NCBI GenBank assembly: GCA_026182355.1
Contig: JAPFBL010000227.1
Location: 171,501-235,500 of the forward strand
Source: Hermatobates lingyangjiaoensis
Taxonomy: Eukaryota; Arthropoda; Insecta; Hemiptera; Hermatobatidae
Length of the DNA stretch: 64,000 bases
Direction: 5' to 3'
Shown here in pieces: positions 45,350-56,005 of the stretch. Position 1 is the first letter of the stretch. The number at the start of each line of letters is the position of its first letter. The position numbers and the translations under genes were made by a program. Under the pieces are notes generated by a model that had not been told where the DNA came from, made no database searches, and saw only the letters and a list, made by a program, of their open reading frames with translations.

Positions 45350-45680
45350 ATAATTAAAGTTACAGCTAGAGAACACAAGAAAAAGGACGAACACTCACGA
45401 ATCTCGATAATTTCGGCGTCTTGCCGTCTTCAGGAGAGTATAAAGAAAGAAAATGAAAGGAGAAATAATAAAGGAACGGAGACGTAAATGCGTCCACTGG
45501 CCGATCCACGGCGCGCCAGTTTACATCGGCCAGTAGACGCATTTACGTCTCCGTTCCTTCATTCTTTCTCCTTTTATTTTCTTTCTTTCTACTCTCCTGA
45601 TGACGGCAAGACGCCGAAATTATCGAGATTCGTGAGTGTTCGTCCTTTTTCTTGTGTTCTCTAGCTGTAACTTTAATTAT
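45350..45680. repeat. 330-bp PLE terminal palindrome (GCCGAAATT family)
   Basis: Arms about 45352-45505 and 45526-45679 are close reverse complements; the loop contains GGCGCGCC. TA runs border the left side; the right side is followed by a short unique spacer and (TA)n at 45716-45760. A single arm of the same family is at 11.63-11.79 kb. Confidence 0.75.
45593..45628 (+). ncRNA. Hammerhead-like motif (TTAT stem III family)
   Basis: TCTC, the core box CTGATGA (45597-45603), an extra C, the hairpin GGC/GCC, GAAA (45616-45619), TTAT, C (45624), GAGA. TCTC/GAGA forms stem I. Core fully canonical, cleavage base C. Stem III is only a short imperfect match. The mirror copy at about 45403-45438 reads CTGAAGA. 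Confidence 0.5.
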
Positions 45681-45713
45681 TTGTCCGTTTGGACCGTCTG
45701 ATTTCAATTCAAA

Positions 45714-45715
<2 letters not shown>

Positions 45716-45760
<45 letters not shown>
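45716..45760. repeat. (TA)n microsatellite
   Basis: About 22 units between two PLE palindromes. Confidence 0.95.
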
Positions 45761-45763
<3 letters not shown>

Positions 45764-45799
45764 CACAAGAAACCAATTAAATGAAACGATACCACAAAC

Positions 45800-45945
45800 T
45801 AAATAAACTATATTGACACAAAGAACACTCAGAAATGAAAGAGAAACTCACTACTACTCGTATATTTCGATGTCCTCATCATCAGGAAGATAGTAGTGAG
45901 TTTCTGTTTCATTTCTGAGTGTTCTTTGTGTCAATATAGTTTATA
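45800..45945. repeat. PLE terminal palindrome, arms about 60 bp
   Basis: ACTATATTGACACAAAGAAC at the left end and its complement at the right end. The right end runs into TATATATATTATATA. Confidence 0.75.
45847..45900 (-). ncRNA. Hammerhead-like motif (ATAT family), closed by 9-bp stem I
   Basis: On the minus strand: CTCACTACT, an internal loop, the core box CTGATGA, an extra T, the hairpin GA/TC, GAAA, ATAT, A, an internal loop, AGTAGTGAG. The two outer 9-mers are exact complements, and the outer arms extend the stem further. Confidence 0.5.
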
Positions 45946-45961
45946 TATATTATATATATAT

Positions 45962-46065
45962 AAATGATCAAACCACAATAAGAAAGTGGGAAAGCAAGAC
46001 TAAGATCTTTCCCATTTTCTTATTGTGGTATGATCATTGATTGTTATTTCACGTGTTTATGTGAA
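45962..46065. repeat. Short palindromic PLE unit (AGATCT family), core deleted
   Basis: Left arm ATGATCAAACCACAATAAGA and right arm TTCTTATTGTGGTATGATCA meet at a single AAGATCTTTC. The hammerhead-like core has been lost, apparently by deletion at the AGATCT palindrome. Confidence 0.7.
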
Positions 46066-46124
46066 ATCTTTATATATATATATATTATATATATATCAAT
46101 ATATTGATATATATATATATATAT

Positions 46125-46268
46125 ATATATATTATCAATTAAAAAAAGATAGCAGACAGATAGACACAGGAATAACTCACTTCTATATTTCGACCATCAT
46201 CGTCATCAGGAGGAGTCCCATAGGAAGGCAGAGCGGCGACTCTGTGCTATCTTTTTTTAATTGGTTTA
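46125..46268. repeat. 145-bp foldback with AATTAAAAAAAGATAGCA ends
   Basis: Ends are 20-bp reverse complements (about 46137-46155 and 46242-46262), flanked by (TA)n on both sides. The interior has one minus-strand hammerhead-like motif (46185-46225: CTGATGA, C, GA/TC hairpin, GAAA, ATAT, A). Confidence 0.65.
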
Positions 46269-46299
46269 TATATATATATATATATATATATAAAACTTA

Positions 46300-47080
46300 C
46301 AAAATTAAATAGAAATTATTTTACAAGGAACAGTTAATTCGTAAATATGAATTCAATATTATATCCATTTTGTAAAAAAAAATTGCTATTTCAAACGTAG
46401 ATAAATAATGTATATATATAGAAATTAAAAATTAAAATTATGAATACTATCAAAGGAATGGAATATGTGAAGAAGATAAGGGTGAATAAAACATAGTAGA
46501 AGCTGACTTGGTTATACGGAGTATACGGCGGTAGACATATATATGACTTGATTTGGACCTCTATCTTTAAGATTGAGCTCCCCAGCGTATCCTAAACTAG
46601 AATATCTGATCTCAAAACTCAGAGCGAACAGTAGAAGGATTATAGATAAAATATTTAAAACTATATGATGCGTTTTCACTGAAAAAGCTTTATGTTAATG
46701 ATTTTTTATTTATAATTTTTACTATGCAATGATAATATCATTGGTATATAAATAAAATTATTGTTTAATGATTTAGTAATGGTCACTTCCCTGCCATTTT
46801 TTATATCTATTCCTCTGTTTCAGAAGCTCTCACTGCTTGATTCTATGCTTCTCATTCTATTCCAACCTTTGCTTGTAGACCCCCTCAGAGGTATTTTACC
46901 ACCTGTGTATTATGTATTTCAATAAACATAATAAGGCCAATTTTACAAAAAAAATAATGATTCTTTTTTAGGCAAATGATTACTGTGAACATGAAACAAT
47001 TTCATTACATTCTAACGTAGTGCATCTATATTTCTATAAATACCACATAATATTTTAATCACTTATTATGTGGTATTTAC
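46300..47080. other. AT-rich intron, nothing recognised
   Basis: No supported feature. Confidence 0.5.
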
Positions 47081-47084
47081 TCAT

Positions 47085-47612
47085 TGTAGGGTAAAAAGTT
47101 AATGAAATGGTCTCCACATATAAAAATTTAATGGTATAAACAACGCGTTTCGAACACGTAGTGTTCTTCCTCAGGCATCAACTAAAAAATGCAATGAAAC
47201 CAGACAGTTATTTATAGTGTACAGTTAATATAGTGTAAAATAAAAATAAAATAAAATAAGGAAGAAAATACGAATCTAAGGGTGAGTGTCTTTGGTACAA
47301 CTGACTAGGAATAGGATGGACGTGGGTTAGGGTATGGGGTACATCTGTTTCATATTAGAAGGCAGGTACATTTCATTGTTACTTTTTTTTCGTACAGGTT
47401 AGGCTGAGCCTTTACATTTGCTCTAGGACTAAGTGTAGGCAACATTGAAAATATAACACAGAAAACTATAAGATTATAGTTATCTGTGTTATATTTTCAA
47501 TATGTTTCCTACTTAATGCCTGAGAAAGAACACTACATTTTTGAAACGCGTTGTTTATACCAATAAATTTTTATATCTGGAGACCATTTCAATAACTTTT
47601 TACCCTACAATT
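47085..47612. mobile_element. Non-coding 527-bp element with about 92-bp terminal inverted repeats
   Basis: The left end starts TGTAGGGTAAAAAGTTAATG and the right end is its diverged complement ending TTTTTACCCTACA. Both repeats carry the ACGCGT-family motif. The interior is non-coding and has a second hairpin (ATTGAAAATATAACACAGA with its complement near 47449-47503). Same layout as the GIY-YIG-carrying elements at 11.9 and 44.2 kb but with no ORF. A solo end occurs at 29.3 kb and a decayed one at 63.9 kb. Confidence 0.75.
47141..47176 (-). ncRNA. Hammerhead-like motif (ACGCGT family), 6-bp stem II
   Basis: On the minus strand: core box CTGAGGA, an extra A, the perfect hairpin GAACAC-TAC-GTGTTC, GAAA, palindromic ACGCGT, T. 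Core and stem II are the best in the window, but I cannot find stem I at this copy. The right-end copy has CTGAGAA. Confidence 0.45.
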
Positions 47613-47619
47613 TCATCAC

Positions 47620-48360
47620 ATTCACAACGTAATGTCGAAACATAAAATTATTCAAAATAAAATAACAAAATATTTCAGTATTAAAATGTTTATAAGATAT
47701 GCTAAAGTACATCGTAAAATAACCAGTTTTGAATATTACACAAATAAAAATTATAATAGAGCATTTTAAATAATTGGAACATAATAACAAACTGATGAGG
47801 ATTTTGGGTTTAGTTATAATTATTATATTTTTGAATATTCTAGCAGTCAGCTTGCTACGTTTGATGTATTTTTTTATTATAATATGCTAATATACGCATA
47901 TAAACCTAACACGGTGCCCTAACCATGTGCTACTCAAAATACTATTTTTCCTCAAGGACTCCTGGGGATCCACATGGATTACTTTCAGAACCTCTCCTCA
48001 AATCCGTTAATTGATGATTGGAAAACCAAAAACTTTAATATTGTAAGTTTATTGGTTCTGATACACTTAAATTTAAGCATACTCATTCTAAGAACCCTCA
48101 ACTATTTGGCATAATTATACTTTAGAAACGTAGTATATCTTCCCTAAGACATGTTTATTAAAGAGATCCTCAGTCTCAGCATTCACGGTTATCTGATTGA
48201 TTCATTCGTTTTACAAATAAATTTCCTGTAATGACAGGAAAATAAAAAAAGGTAGTCAAATATTATTGAATTAGAGGTAACAGAAGGAAGGGTTATATAA
48301 AAGAATAATAAAATTATACAATATGACACAATATACAAGGTTTAAATTAAGAGAAATAAA
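47620..48360. other. AT-rich intron, nothing recognised
   Basis: No supported feature. Confidence 0.5.
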
Positions 48361-48361
48361 A

Positions 48362-48518
48362 ATACTATTTTTTCTTTTTTGTCGAAGATTGGTCTAGCTT
48401 CAATAATACACCTTTAAGCCGACGACATTTTTAGTATATTTGTAGAAATGAAACGTGGGCTTAAAGGTGTTGTATTATTGAAGCTAGACCAATCCTCGAT
48501 AAAAAAGAAAAATAGTGT
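48362..48518. repeat. Palindrome with about 57-bp arms
   Basis: GATTGGTCTAGCTTCAATAA on the left mirrors TTATTGAAGCTAGACCAATC on the right, loop about 30 bases. No hammerhead-like core and no (TA)n border, so it may be a different foldback class. Confidence 0.75.
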
Positions 48519-48519
48519 T

Positions 48520-50315
48520 AAATATATGCAGTTGAGATAAAGAAAACATGCATTTAAGTAAAAATATATATGATGAAAGTTAAAAAAAAATAGAAAGAAG
48601 TTGATGAAAATATTATAAAAAAAGGCTGTAAAGACAAAATAACGAAGGGTTATCAAAGGCTAAGAGAAGTAGAAGAGCTATGTAAATCTTATGATAGCAT
48701 GGATATGGAAAAATACGCGGGTAGCATGAAATTAAGTTATTAGTTAAGTGGAAGTTAAAGAATATTTACAATGTTATACAAACAGAAGGTTAGTATTAAC
48801 TTTATTCTGCATATTAACAGACTTTGCTGTCGGTTGTGCAGACTGTTTCTTCTTTGATGACGAAGATGGTAGAAATATAAGGGTGAGTTGTATCACTTCA
48901 ATCTATGAATTCTTTTTCTTTTATTTGACTAGTTGTTTTTTTTTGTATATAGTTTCTTTTTCTAGTTAGTACTGTTTTAGCTTCAATTTCGTTATATGCT
49001 TAATAAAATCGCAGATAGAAAGGAACAGAAGATAACACAATAACTGGTTAGAATATTTCTACAATCGTTGAACCAGGACGGTGAGATAAGCCGCTCCTAA
49101 AGTAAGTAATTTCATGGCTAAACCAACATAGAAGCATTTTTTTTTTTTCAACAAAGGGTAAAAAATTGTGAATGGCGTAAATTAAATAATTATATATATA
49201 TATATATATATATATACTACATTGAATATTAATAAATGGCATCTTTCTTCAATATACTCGAAAATCCGTTAGGATATCATATTTTAAAAGTAATTTTTTA
49301 GTTTTGTAAAAACGTTTGTAAAACGTTTTGCTTCAATGGCCAATAATTAATGTCATTGACGTTTTTTACATGAATTATCTTTTATTTATTTATTATTTAT
49401 ATATTTATTTATATTATATTATATTTATATATTTATTTATTTATTATTTAGTTATACATACAAGTTTAACAAGTACATCATTTAGAATATATTTATTATA
49501 ACATAATTATAATATTCAGAGTACAATAGAATTAGTTATAACAGTTGGAAAAGTGAGTAAGTTCAGAGACATATATTTTTGATTGCCCCACAAAACTCAA
49601 TGTATTAATTTCATAATTCCCTCATTCATAAAAAAAGTCACAAATACTATTTCAGGTAAAACTTTAAATTGTTTTCATCTTTTTTTTTTCTTTTTTAATA
49701 AAAGTTACATATGATCAGCCGAATATATCTCTGCCCCACAGAGGTTACACGATAAAAAATGACAACTCCAATCTTATTTTAATGGTTCTGTAAGTTATAA
49801 AGAACGTTTAGTTTTCTACAGCAATTGAAATCAGTTCAACTATAAAAAAATAATCTATCTTTTTATCTGGTCAGCTTTCTTTCTCACTCAATCAGTTTTC
49901 AGATTGACACTGATTGTTCACTAATGTGACATGGGTATGATGAAAACAATATAGAAAACATGATGGACATACAACATGCATGATGTAATAATGTCTGACT
50001 GAAAATCACAGAAACTTAAGAAATATTTATACATGTCATATTTCAAAAGACTAGAACAAAAAAATTAACCATCCGACAGTTTATCCACAGATCTGGAAAA
50101 GGTATGAAGTGAACAAAGATGGCAGAGATCGTAAACATTTAAAAAGTAAATCAATATATTTACTAAAGAGTATAAAAGCAATAAAATCGAGTGTATTTTC
50201 ATTAAAATCATTAAATAATTAATTGGATTAATCATCAAAAAGTAAGATTTGTTATGGATGTGTAGATACAAATTAAGAAATACATTGTCGAACAGGACAA
50301 CAGAAATACATATTC
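48520..50315. other. AT-rich intron with (TA)n at 49190-49215
   Basis: Nothing else recognised; 49380-49450 is a low-complexity TTTAT tract. Confidence 0.5.
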
Positions 50316-51206
50316 TGTAAATAAAGTAGTGAGACTGATTTTTTTTAAATTTTCTATTCAAATATAATTACAATGTGATATTGTCACCTTCAAAATAGTT
50401 CCCTTCGGAAGCCACACAGCGCTGGAGACGGTCCTTCCAATCATTGTAGCATTGCTGGAACTCGGATTCTGGAATGGCCTTCAGCTGGTCGGTTACAGCA
50501 GTTTGTATGTTTTGTAGTGTCCCGAAATGAGTTCCCTTGAGGTGATTTTTCAATCTCGGGAAGAGGAAAAAGTGATAAAGACTCAAGTCTGGTGAATAAG
50601 GAGGCTGAGGAGCAACAGGAATGTTTTTACTGGCCAAAATCTCGTTTTCTTTTCGGAATTTTCGGAACCATTTTCGCACAAATTTTTCTCATCTCCAATT
50701 CATTGGTCAAACTGTGATGAACGGAGGTGTGATTCAAATTCAACTGTTCCCCGATCATTCTGACTGTCAAGCGTCGATCTGAACGCACAAGGTTCCGTAC
50801 TCTGTTGACATTTTCATCGGTGTTTGCACTTGAAGGCCTTCCGCTTCGTGGTTCATCTTCAATCGACTCTCTTCCTTCTGAAAATTCCTTAAACCACCGA
50901 AAAACCTGTGCCCTTGATAAAACACGTTCTCCATAGGCCGGTTTCGGTTGCATTATGTCCAAGTCTGAAGCAAAATTTGATTGCACACCGCTGCTCAACT
51001 TTGAGGTCACTCATTTTTAAAACGCTCAAGAAAAAACCATTTCACGAAAACCAACGCTACGGACAAACAAATGACTGTGGCGAGTTCAGATTCATACTGG
51101 AGGCGCATCACACGTGCACCTGACGCTACTCAAGGCCACGCGTCTCCAGCGTTGCCAGATCGAAAGCGACGTTGCCAGTCTCACTACTTTATTTATACAC
51201 CTCGTA
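50316..51206 (-). mobile_element. Mariner element, internally deleted, copy 1
   Basis: The 5' end at 51206 carries TACGAGGTGTATAAATAAAG on the minus strand. At the 3' end only the inner part of the same terminal repeat is conserved (TAAATAAAGTAGTGAGACTG near 50317-50336). It contains a broken mariner transposase. The 3' terminus beyond TGTAAATAAAG is diverged or lost. Confidence 0.75.
50368..51014 (-). pseudogene. Mariner transposase, broken (copy 1)
   Basis: From Met at 51014 the frame encodes the N-terminal helix-turn-helix, then a small deletion shifts the frame near 50935. It continues RVLSRAQVFRWFKEFSEG, PRSGRPSSA and LNLNHTSVHH (second helix-turn-helix) to KICAKMVPK. The catalytic middle is deleted. 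The tail resumes in another frame as ASKNIPVAPQPPYSPDLS (third catalytic Asp region) to the stop at 50368. The first Asp block and the HDNAPCH block are missing, so it is inactive. Confidence 0.8.
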
Positions 51207-51459
51207 GGAACGCTGTATCTGTAGCAGATTACTACACCTATTTGGCAAAGTTTCTAACCGACTTGTGGTTACCATTACCAACAGAAACTAACCCTAATAT
51301 ACGCTCCAACACAAAATTGCTATATATATTGGTCAAATTTGTTAAATTATTATTATGATTGATAAATTAATTACTCTTACGAGTATTAATGTTATTTAAT
51401 AATTAGAATTATACTACATTCATATATAGGTACAAAATCATATATATATTATATATATG
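51207..51459. other. Spacer between the two mariner copies
   Basis: AT-rich, ends in (TA)n at 51438-51458. Nothing coding. Confidence 0.6.
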
Positions 51460-52299
51460 CACGTGTGATGCGCCTCCAGTATGAATCTGAACTCGCCACA
51501 GTCATTTGTTTGTCCGTAGCGTTGGTTTTCGTGAAATGGTTTTTTCTTGAGCGTTTTAAAAATGAGTGACCTCAAAGTTGAGCAGCGGTGTGCAATCAAA
51601 TTTTGCTTCAGACTTGGACATAATGCAACCGAAACTTTTGAAAAACTTCAGGAGGCCTATGGAGAACGTGTTTTATCAAGGGCACAGGTTTTTTGGTGGT
51701 TTAAGGCATTTTCAGAAGGAAGAGAGTCGATTGAAGATGAACCACGAAGCGGAAGGCCTTCAAGTGCAAACACCGATGAAAATGTCAACAGAGTACGGAA
51801 CCTTGTGCGTTCAGATCGACGCTTGACAGTCAGAATGATCGGGGAACAGTTGAATTTGAATCACACCTCCGTTCATCACATTTTGACCAATGAATTGGAG
51901 ATGAGACAAGTGGGTGTTGCATCACGACAACGCGCCCTGTCACACTGCCATCTCAATAAACGAGTTTTTGGCCAGTAAAAACATTCCTGTTGCTCCTCAG
52001 CCTCTTTATTCACCAGACTTGAGTCCTTGTGACTTTTTTCTCTTCCCGAGATTGAAAAATCACCTCAAGGGAACTCATTTCGGGACACTACAAAACATAC
52101 AAACTGCTGTAACCGACCAGCTGAAGGCCATTCCAGAATCCGAGTTCCAGCAATGCTACAATGATTGGAAGGACCGTCTCCAGCGCTGTGTGGCTTCCGA
52201 AGGGAACTATTTTGAAGGTGGCAATATCACATTGTAATTATATTTGAATAGAAAATTTAAAAAAAAATCAGTCTCACTACTTTATTTACACTTCTCGTA
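51460..52299 (+). mobile_element. Mariner element, internally deleted and 5'-truncated, copy 2
   Basis: The 5' side begins inside the element at GTGTGATGCGCCTCC next to a (TA)n tract, so about 90 bp with the 5' terminal repeat is missing. The 3' end is complete: CAGTCTCACTACTTTATTTA, then CACTTCTCGTA. Directly after the terminal TA the sequence is TGATCAAACCACAATAAG, a PLE terminus, so the mariner sits in or against that PLE's border. Confidence 0.75.
51562..52237 (+). pseudogene. Mariner transposase, broken (copy 2)
   Basis: Met at 51562 opens MSDLKVEQRCAIKFCFRLG, an intact N-terminal DNA-binding domain with both helix-turn-helix parts up to NELEMRQ. A deletion of the catalytic centre then joins it out of frame to LHHDNAPCHTAIS (second catalytic Asp) and LYSPDLSPCDFFLFPRL (third Asp), ending FEGGNITL at 52237. 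The first catalytic Asp is absent. The deletion differs from copy 1. The N-terminal frame runs on to 51978 and could make a DNA-binding-only protein. Confidence 0.8.
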
Positions 52300-52530
52300 T
52301 GATCAAACCACAATAAGAAAATGGGAAAGCAAGACTAAGATCTTTCAACCGTAACAAGCGGTCTTCGTCAGAGTCAAAAACCCAACTGAACACTAGATGC
52401 AGAAAACATCTGGTGAGGAGTTGAGAAGAGTGGGAGGGAAGAGTGGTATTTTAAAAGGGTGAAAGCGCAGGAAAGGTCTAATGTCCAGAAAGGGATGTTT
52501 GGGGAAACAAAGGAGTACAAAGTAGTATTT
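52300..52530 (-). repeat. Solo PLE end, same family as the 60-61.8 kb element
   Basis: Matches 59981-60200 nearly base for base (motif, then CATCTGGTGAGGAGTTGAGA, then AAACAAAGGAGTACA) and stops there. The minus-strand motif at 52333-52375 is intact. Confidence 0.8.
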
Positions 52531-52532
52531 TT

Positions 52533-52628
52533 ATATTAATATATATATTATATATTATATATATATATATATATATATTGTATATATAGACAATAACAAA
52601 AAACCAGAGCTATTGGATCGTAACGAAG

Positions 52629-52667
<39 letters not shown>
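52533..52667. repeat. (TA)n tracts with short spacer
   Basis: TA tracts 52533-52580 and 52631-52667. Confidence 0.9.
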
Positions 52668-52669
<2 letters not shown>

Positions 52670-52880
52670 ATGATTAAACCACAAGTTGAAAAGGGAAAAA
52701 AGACTAAGATCTTTCAACCGTAACAAGTGGTTTCACCGTAACAACCGTAACTGACTCAGTTGGGTTTTTGACTCTGACGAAGATCGCTTGTTACGGCTGA
52801 AAGATCTTAGCCATTTTTCCCTTTTCATTTTGTGGTTTGATCATTGATTGTTATTTCACGTGTTTATGTAAAATCTTGTT

Positions 52881-52884
<4 letters not shown>
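52668..52884. repeat. Palindromic PLE terminal unit (AGATCT family) between (TA)n tracts
   Basis: Left arm ATCAATGATTAAACCACAAG, right arm TTTTGTGGTTTGATCATTGA. A small internal duplication of CCGTAAC lies near the loop. The right core box is CTGACGA with GAAAGATCT. Confidence 0.75.

Positions 52885-52886
<2 letters not shown>

Positions 52887-52937
<51 letters not shown>
52887..52937. repeat. (TA)n microsatellite
   Basis: About 25 units. Confidence 0.95.
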
Positions 52938-52939
<2 letters not shown>

Positions 52940-52940
<1 letters not shown>

Positions 52941-54100
52941 TGTGTGTTTTCTATTAAAAAACGAATACAAATCTAGAAAATTACAATTAATTTGCCTTCT
53001 TTTCCTGTAAATTCAGTATAACCGTATGTTTATAGCAATAAAGTAATAATTACTAAGTTTTCATTTAATCTAAGTTGATAAAAAATAAATGGCAGGAACG
53101 ATATGTAATAGTGGCAAAAAGTGGCTTCAAAAAGGAAAGGGTGAATAAATTATCAAATTATGCAATAGATAAGCAACTAGGTAGCTGATAAATATCATCC
53201 CGTAGATAAATAAGATGTCACCAGTTTATAAATTATATGCAATAATAAGGGACACTAAGTAGCTGGGCTAGATAAATAATTCAAGACAACTGAGGTGAGA
53301 GTTAATTAATTTAGATTTCATTAAGAGTTTATTTTTTTTTCAAGGAGAAATAATGTTATTGACAGAGAATTAAGTTAATAAGTTGGATAGGTATATAAAT
53401 CTGAGTGTAAGGCCGATAGAAGGAGACGGAGTTTATTAAGCGGCGCTCTGGGACTGCCCTGAAATCATAGCCTAACGATATGTCAATAAGGGATACTTCC
53501 TAGCCTTGGAGGCCATCAGTTTTTCTGAACAAACACTATTTTGTCGTTTCTTCCCCCTTTTTTCTTTTTTTTTTTTTTTGCGTTGGTTTACTATATTCCA
53601 ATTTCAGTTTTTCACCTTGTGTAGTTTACCAGTAATACTATTATGGAGTAAACTAAAGTACAGTTCAAGTAATGCTGAGTTTTTATATTCTACCAATTTA
53701 TTCAGTTCACTAAGGTCCTTCAAAATGTATATAACTAACCAATATTTATTATATTTAATTAATTTATTATGAAATAACCATAAAAATCTACTTTCATAGT
53801 CTGAAATGAATAATATTAAAAGAAAGAAGATATTTATGAATTATATTACGATATAGTTAGTTCAGTTATAGTTTAGTTAAAAAAAAATTTTACTCAACAG
53901 TAATGAATATCTGTTAAGTTGATTTTTTTTTGTAACAAAAATTGTTACAATTCTAGATTATCTAACAAAGACATATCAGAGAACAAAAGGGTCAAATAGC
54001 TGGGGCACTCTCACATTGTCCAAGTTTGTTTATAATTTATAGCTTGTAGAAAAATAAGTGTAGAGAAATAAAAAAAATATGATAATAAAAATAACATGTT
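52940..54100. other. AT-rich intron, nothing recognised
   Basis: No supported feature. Confidence 0.5.
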
Positions 54101-54370
54101 CAGTAATAATAGGATAAGTTTGTCCTGCTGTGAGGTCTACATAGTTAAATTTCCTTAGTTTGGTTAGGTAGATTAAGAGAAGATGCTCTTTAGGTGGCAA
54201 AGTTTTCAAAAGAATGAAAAGATAAATCAAAATAGACAAAATACAAGATAAGAGAATAAAAAAAGAACGCATTAATAAATATAGAAGGTTTTTGGGTACT
54301 CTGAAAAAAAAGCAGTAAGTAAACAACCAAAAAAAGTAACTAAACTGTAAAAAGTCACTTTTACAGTAAT
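54100..54370 (+). repeat. Diverged direct repeat, copy 1
   Basis: Shares GTTTGTCCTGCTGTGAGGT, ACTCTGAAAAAAAAG and ACTGTAAAAAGTCAC in order with 55755-56005. A previously mobile, now unclassified repeat. Confidence 0.65.
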
Positions 54371-55755
54371 AAAAATAACATAAACTTGCTGTAAGTAAAG
54401 CCTCTTTTTGTCTTAAATGATACTACATTCTGAAACTAAAGCAGTATTCGTAAGTCATGAATAGTTAAACATAATAGCGGTGGAAATATATTGTAAAGGA
54501 TTACAATTAAATGAATAATGTTATTGTCAAATTATACTTATCTATTATTACAACAAAATAAAATTGTTATAATTTTTCATATATATGTTTGGAAATAGCA
54601 AGACTATAGGCTACTTTAATTATGAGAAAGTTGTTGCGGTTAAATTTGTGGAAAGGCTTTTATAGATTTCCTTTAGCAGTTTATATAAGATGTTTCTTAT
54701 AATGGAACAACCACATTTAATGATGTTTAAGCTCAAGAGAAATTCAATAGGACTGCCTCAACTTGCAAAGGAGAATTAAGGGACAGTTTGGTTCTTTGTC
54801 AAGTGAGGCTAAGCATTTCTGGTTATATTACCATCTAAATTAAGGTGTCAATACCCAGTCTCCAAGTCTATTCCAAGTACCTCCATTACTTGTGACAACT
54901 CCTCTGATAATAATTTAGTTCCTTTATTTCCATCTTAGAGTCTATTCTAGTCCTAAAGTCTCTGAAAGAGAGTACTCTTTCCATTGCTATAACTACAAAT
55001 TGAAATATTTTTAATGTCTAATTGATATATTAAAATATGTAATAAATCAAAACTGATAAGTAATAATTCAAAAAATAAAAAATACAACCGTTTATTTACA
55101 ATTCCTTTTAGAATACATAGCCTCTAAATCGAAATTTCCTGTTGTGGATTTGTTACACAAAAATGTAAGTTTATTGTTCATTTTTAAATATAACAATAAT
55201 ATTTAAATATGAATATTATTGGAAAAATAATATTCATTATAGAATATTATTTCTATAATATTATATAGTAATTTATATCGTGTGAGGTTTACGATATAAA
55301 TATAAGGATTGGGTATATATATCCTTATATTCTTCATACCAATTATGAATACAATTAAATATTTATTAAACGAAATAGAAAATATATATACATTTGTAAA
55401 TCGATTATAAATTGATATCTGCAACGAACAAAAGAAATTATTATTATTAAAACATAACTGTGTAAGTAAAATAATTTTTTTTTAAATAATAACAGAGCTC
55501 AAACATTTCATATTTAATACCTATATAAGAAATAATGAATATACAAATAAGTGATGAATTTACGGTGGTAGATATTAACTGAAGCTTAATCGATTAAAAA
55601 ACACTGCAATGAGTGTAATCATGTTGATGTGCCGAAACTATTAATATGGATTGGGTTGGAATTATGGTTTAAAATGAAAGAGAAGGATGAATCGTGGTCA
55701 ATAATATAGGATAGTCAATCATGGTCAATAATGACATATTATGATGGTCAATAAT
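54370..55755. other. AT-rich intron, nothing recognised
   Basis: No supported feature. Confidence 0.5.
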
Positions 55756-56005
55756 ATCTCATAGGATATGTTTGTCCTGCTGTGAGGTTTACGAACTTAA
55801 ATTTTCTGAATTTGGTGGATTAGATTATACATGGAAATGATGCTCTTCAGCTTGGAAAGATAGTTCACAATAAAGAAAATACAAGAAAGAAAATAAAATA
55901 AAAAACCGCATTAATAACTATGCAAGGCTATTGGACACTCTGAAAAAAAAGACAGCAATATAAAAGTAAGTAAACTGTAAAAAGTCACGGTTACAGTCCA
56001 CCCAA
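55755..56005 (+). repeat. Diverged direct repeat, copy 2
   Basis: See copy 1 (54100-54370). A homologous block is followed by TCCACCCAAGGAAGGTCCAG, which is not in copy 1. Confidence 0.65.

Noticed and set aside
53506..53772. 88-codon Phe-rich ORF as a membrane protein
   Set aside because: Made of poly-T translation in AT-rich DNA; no motif and no supporting context.
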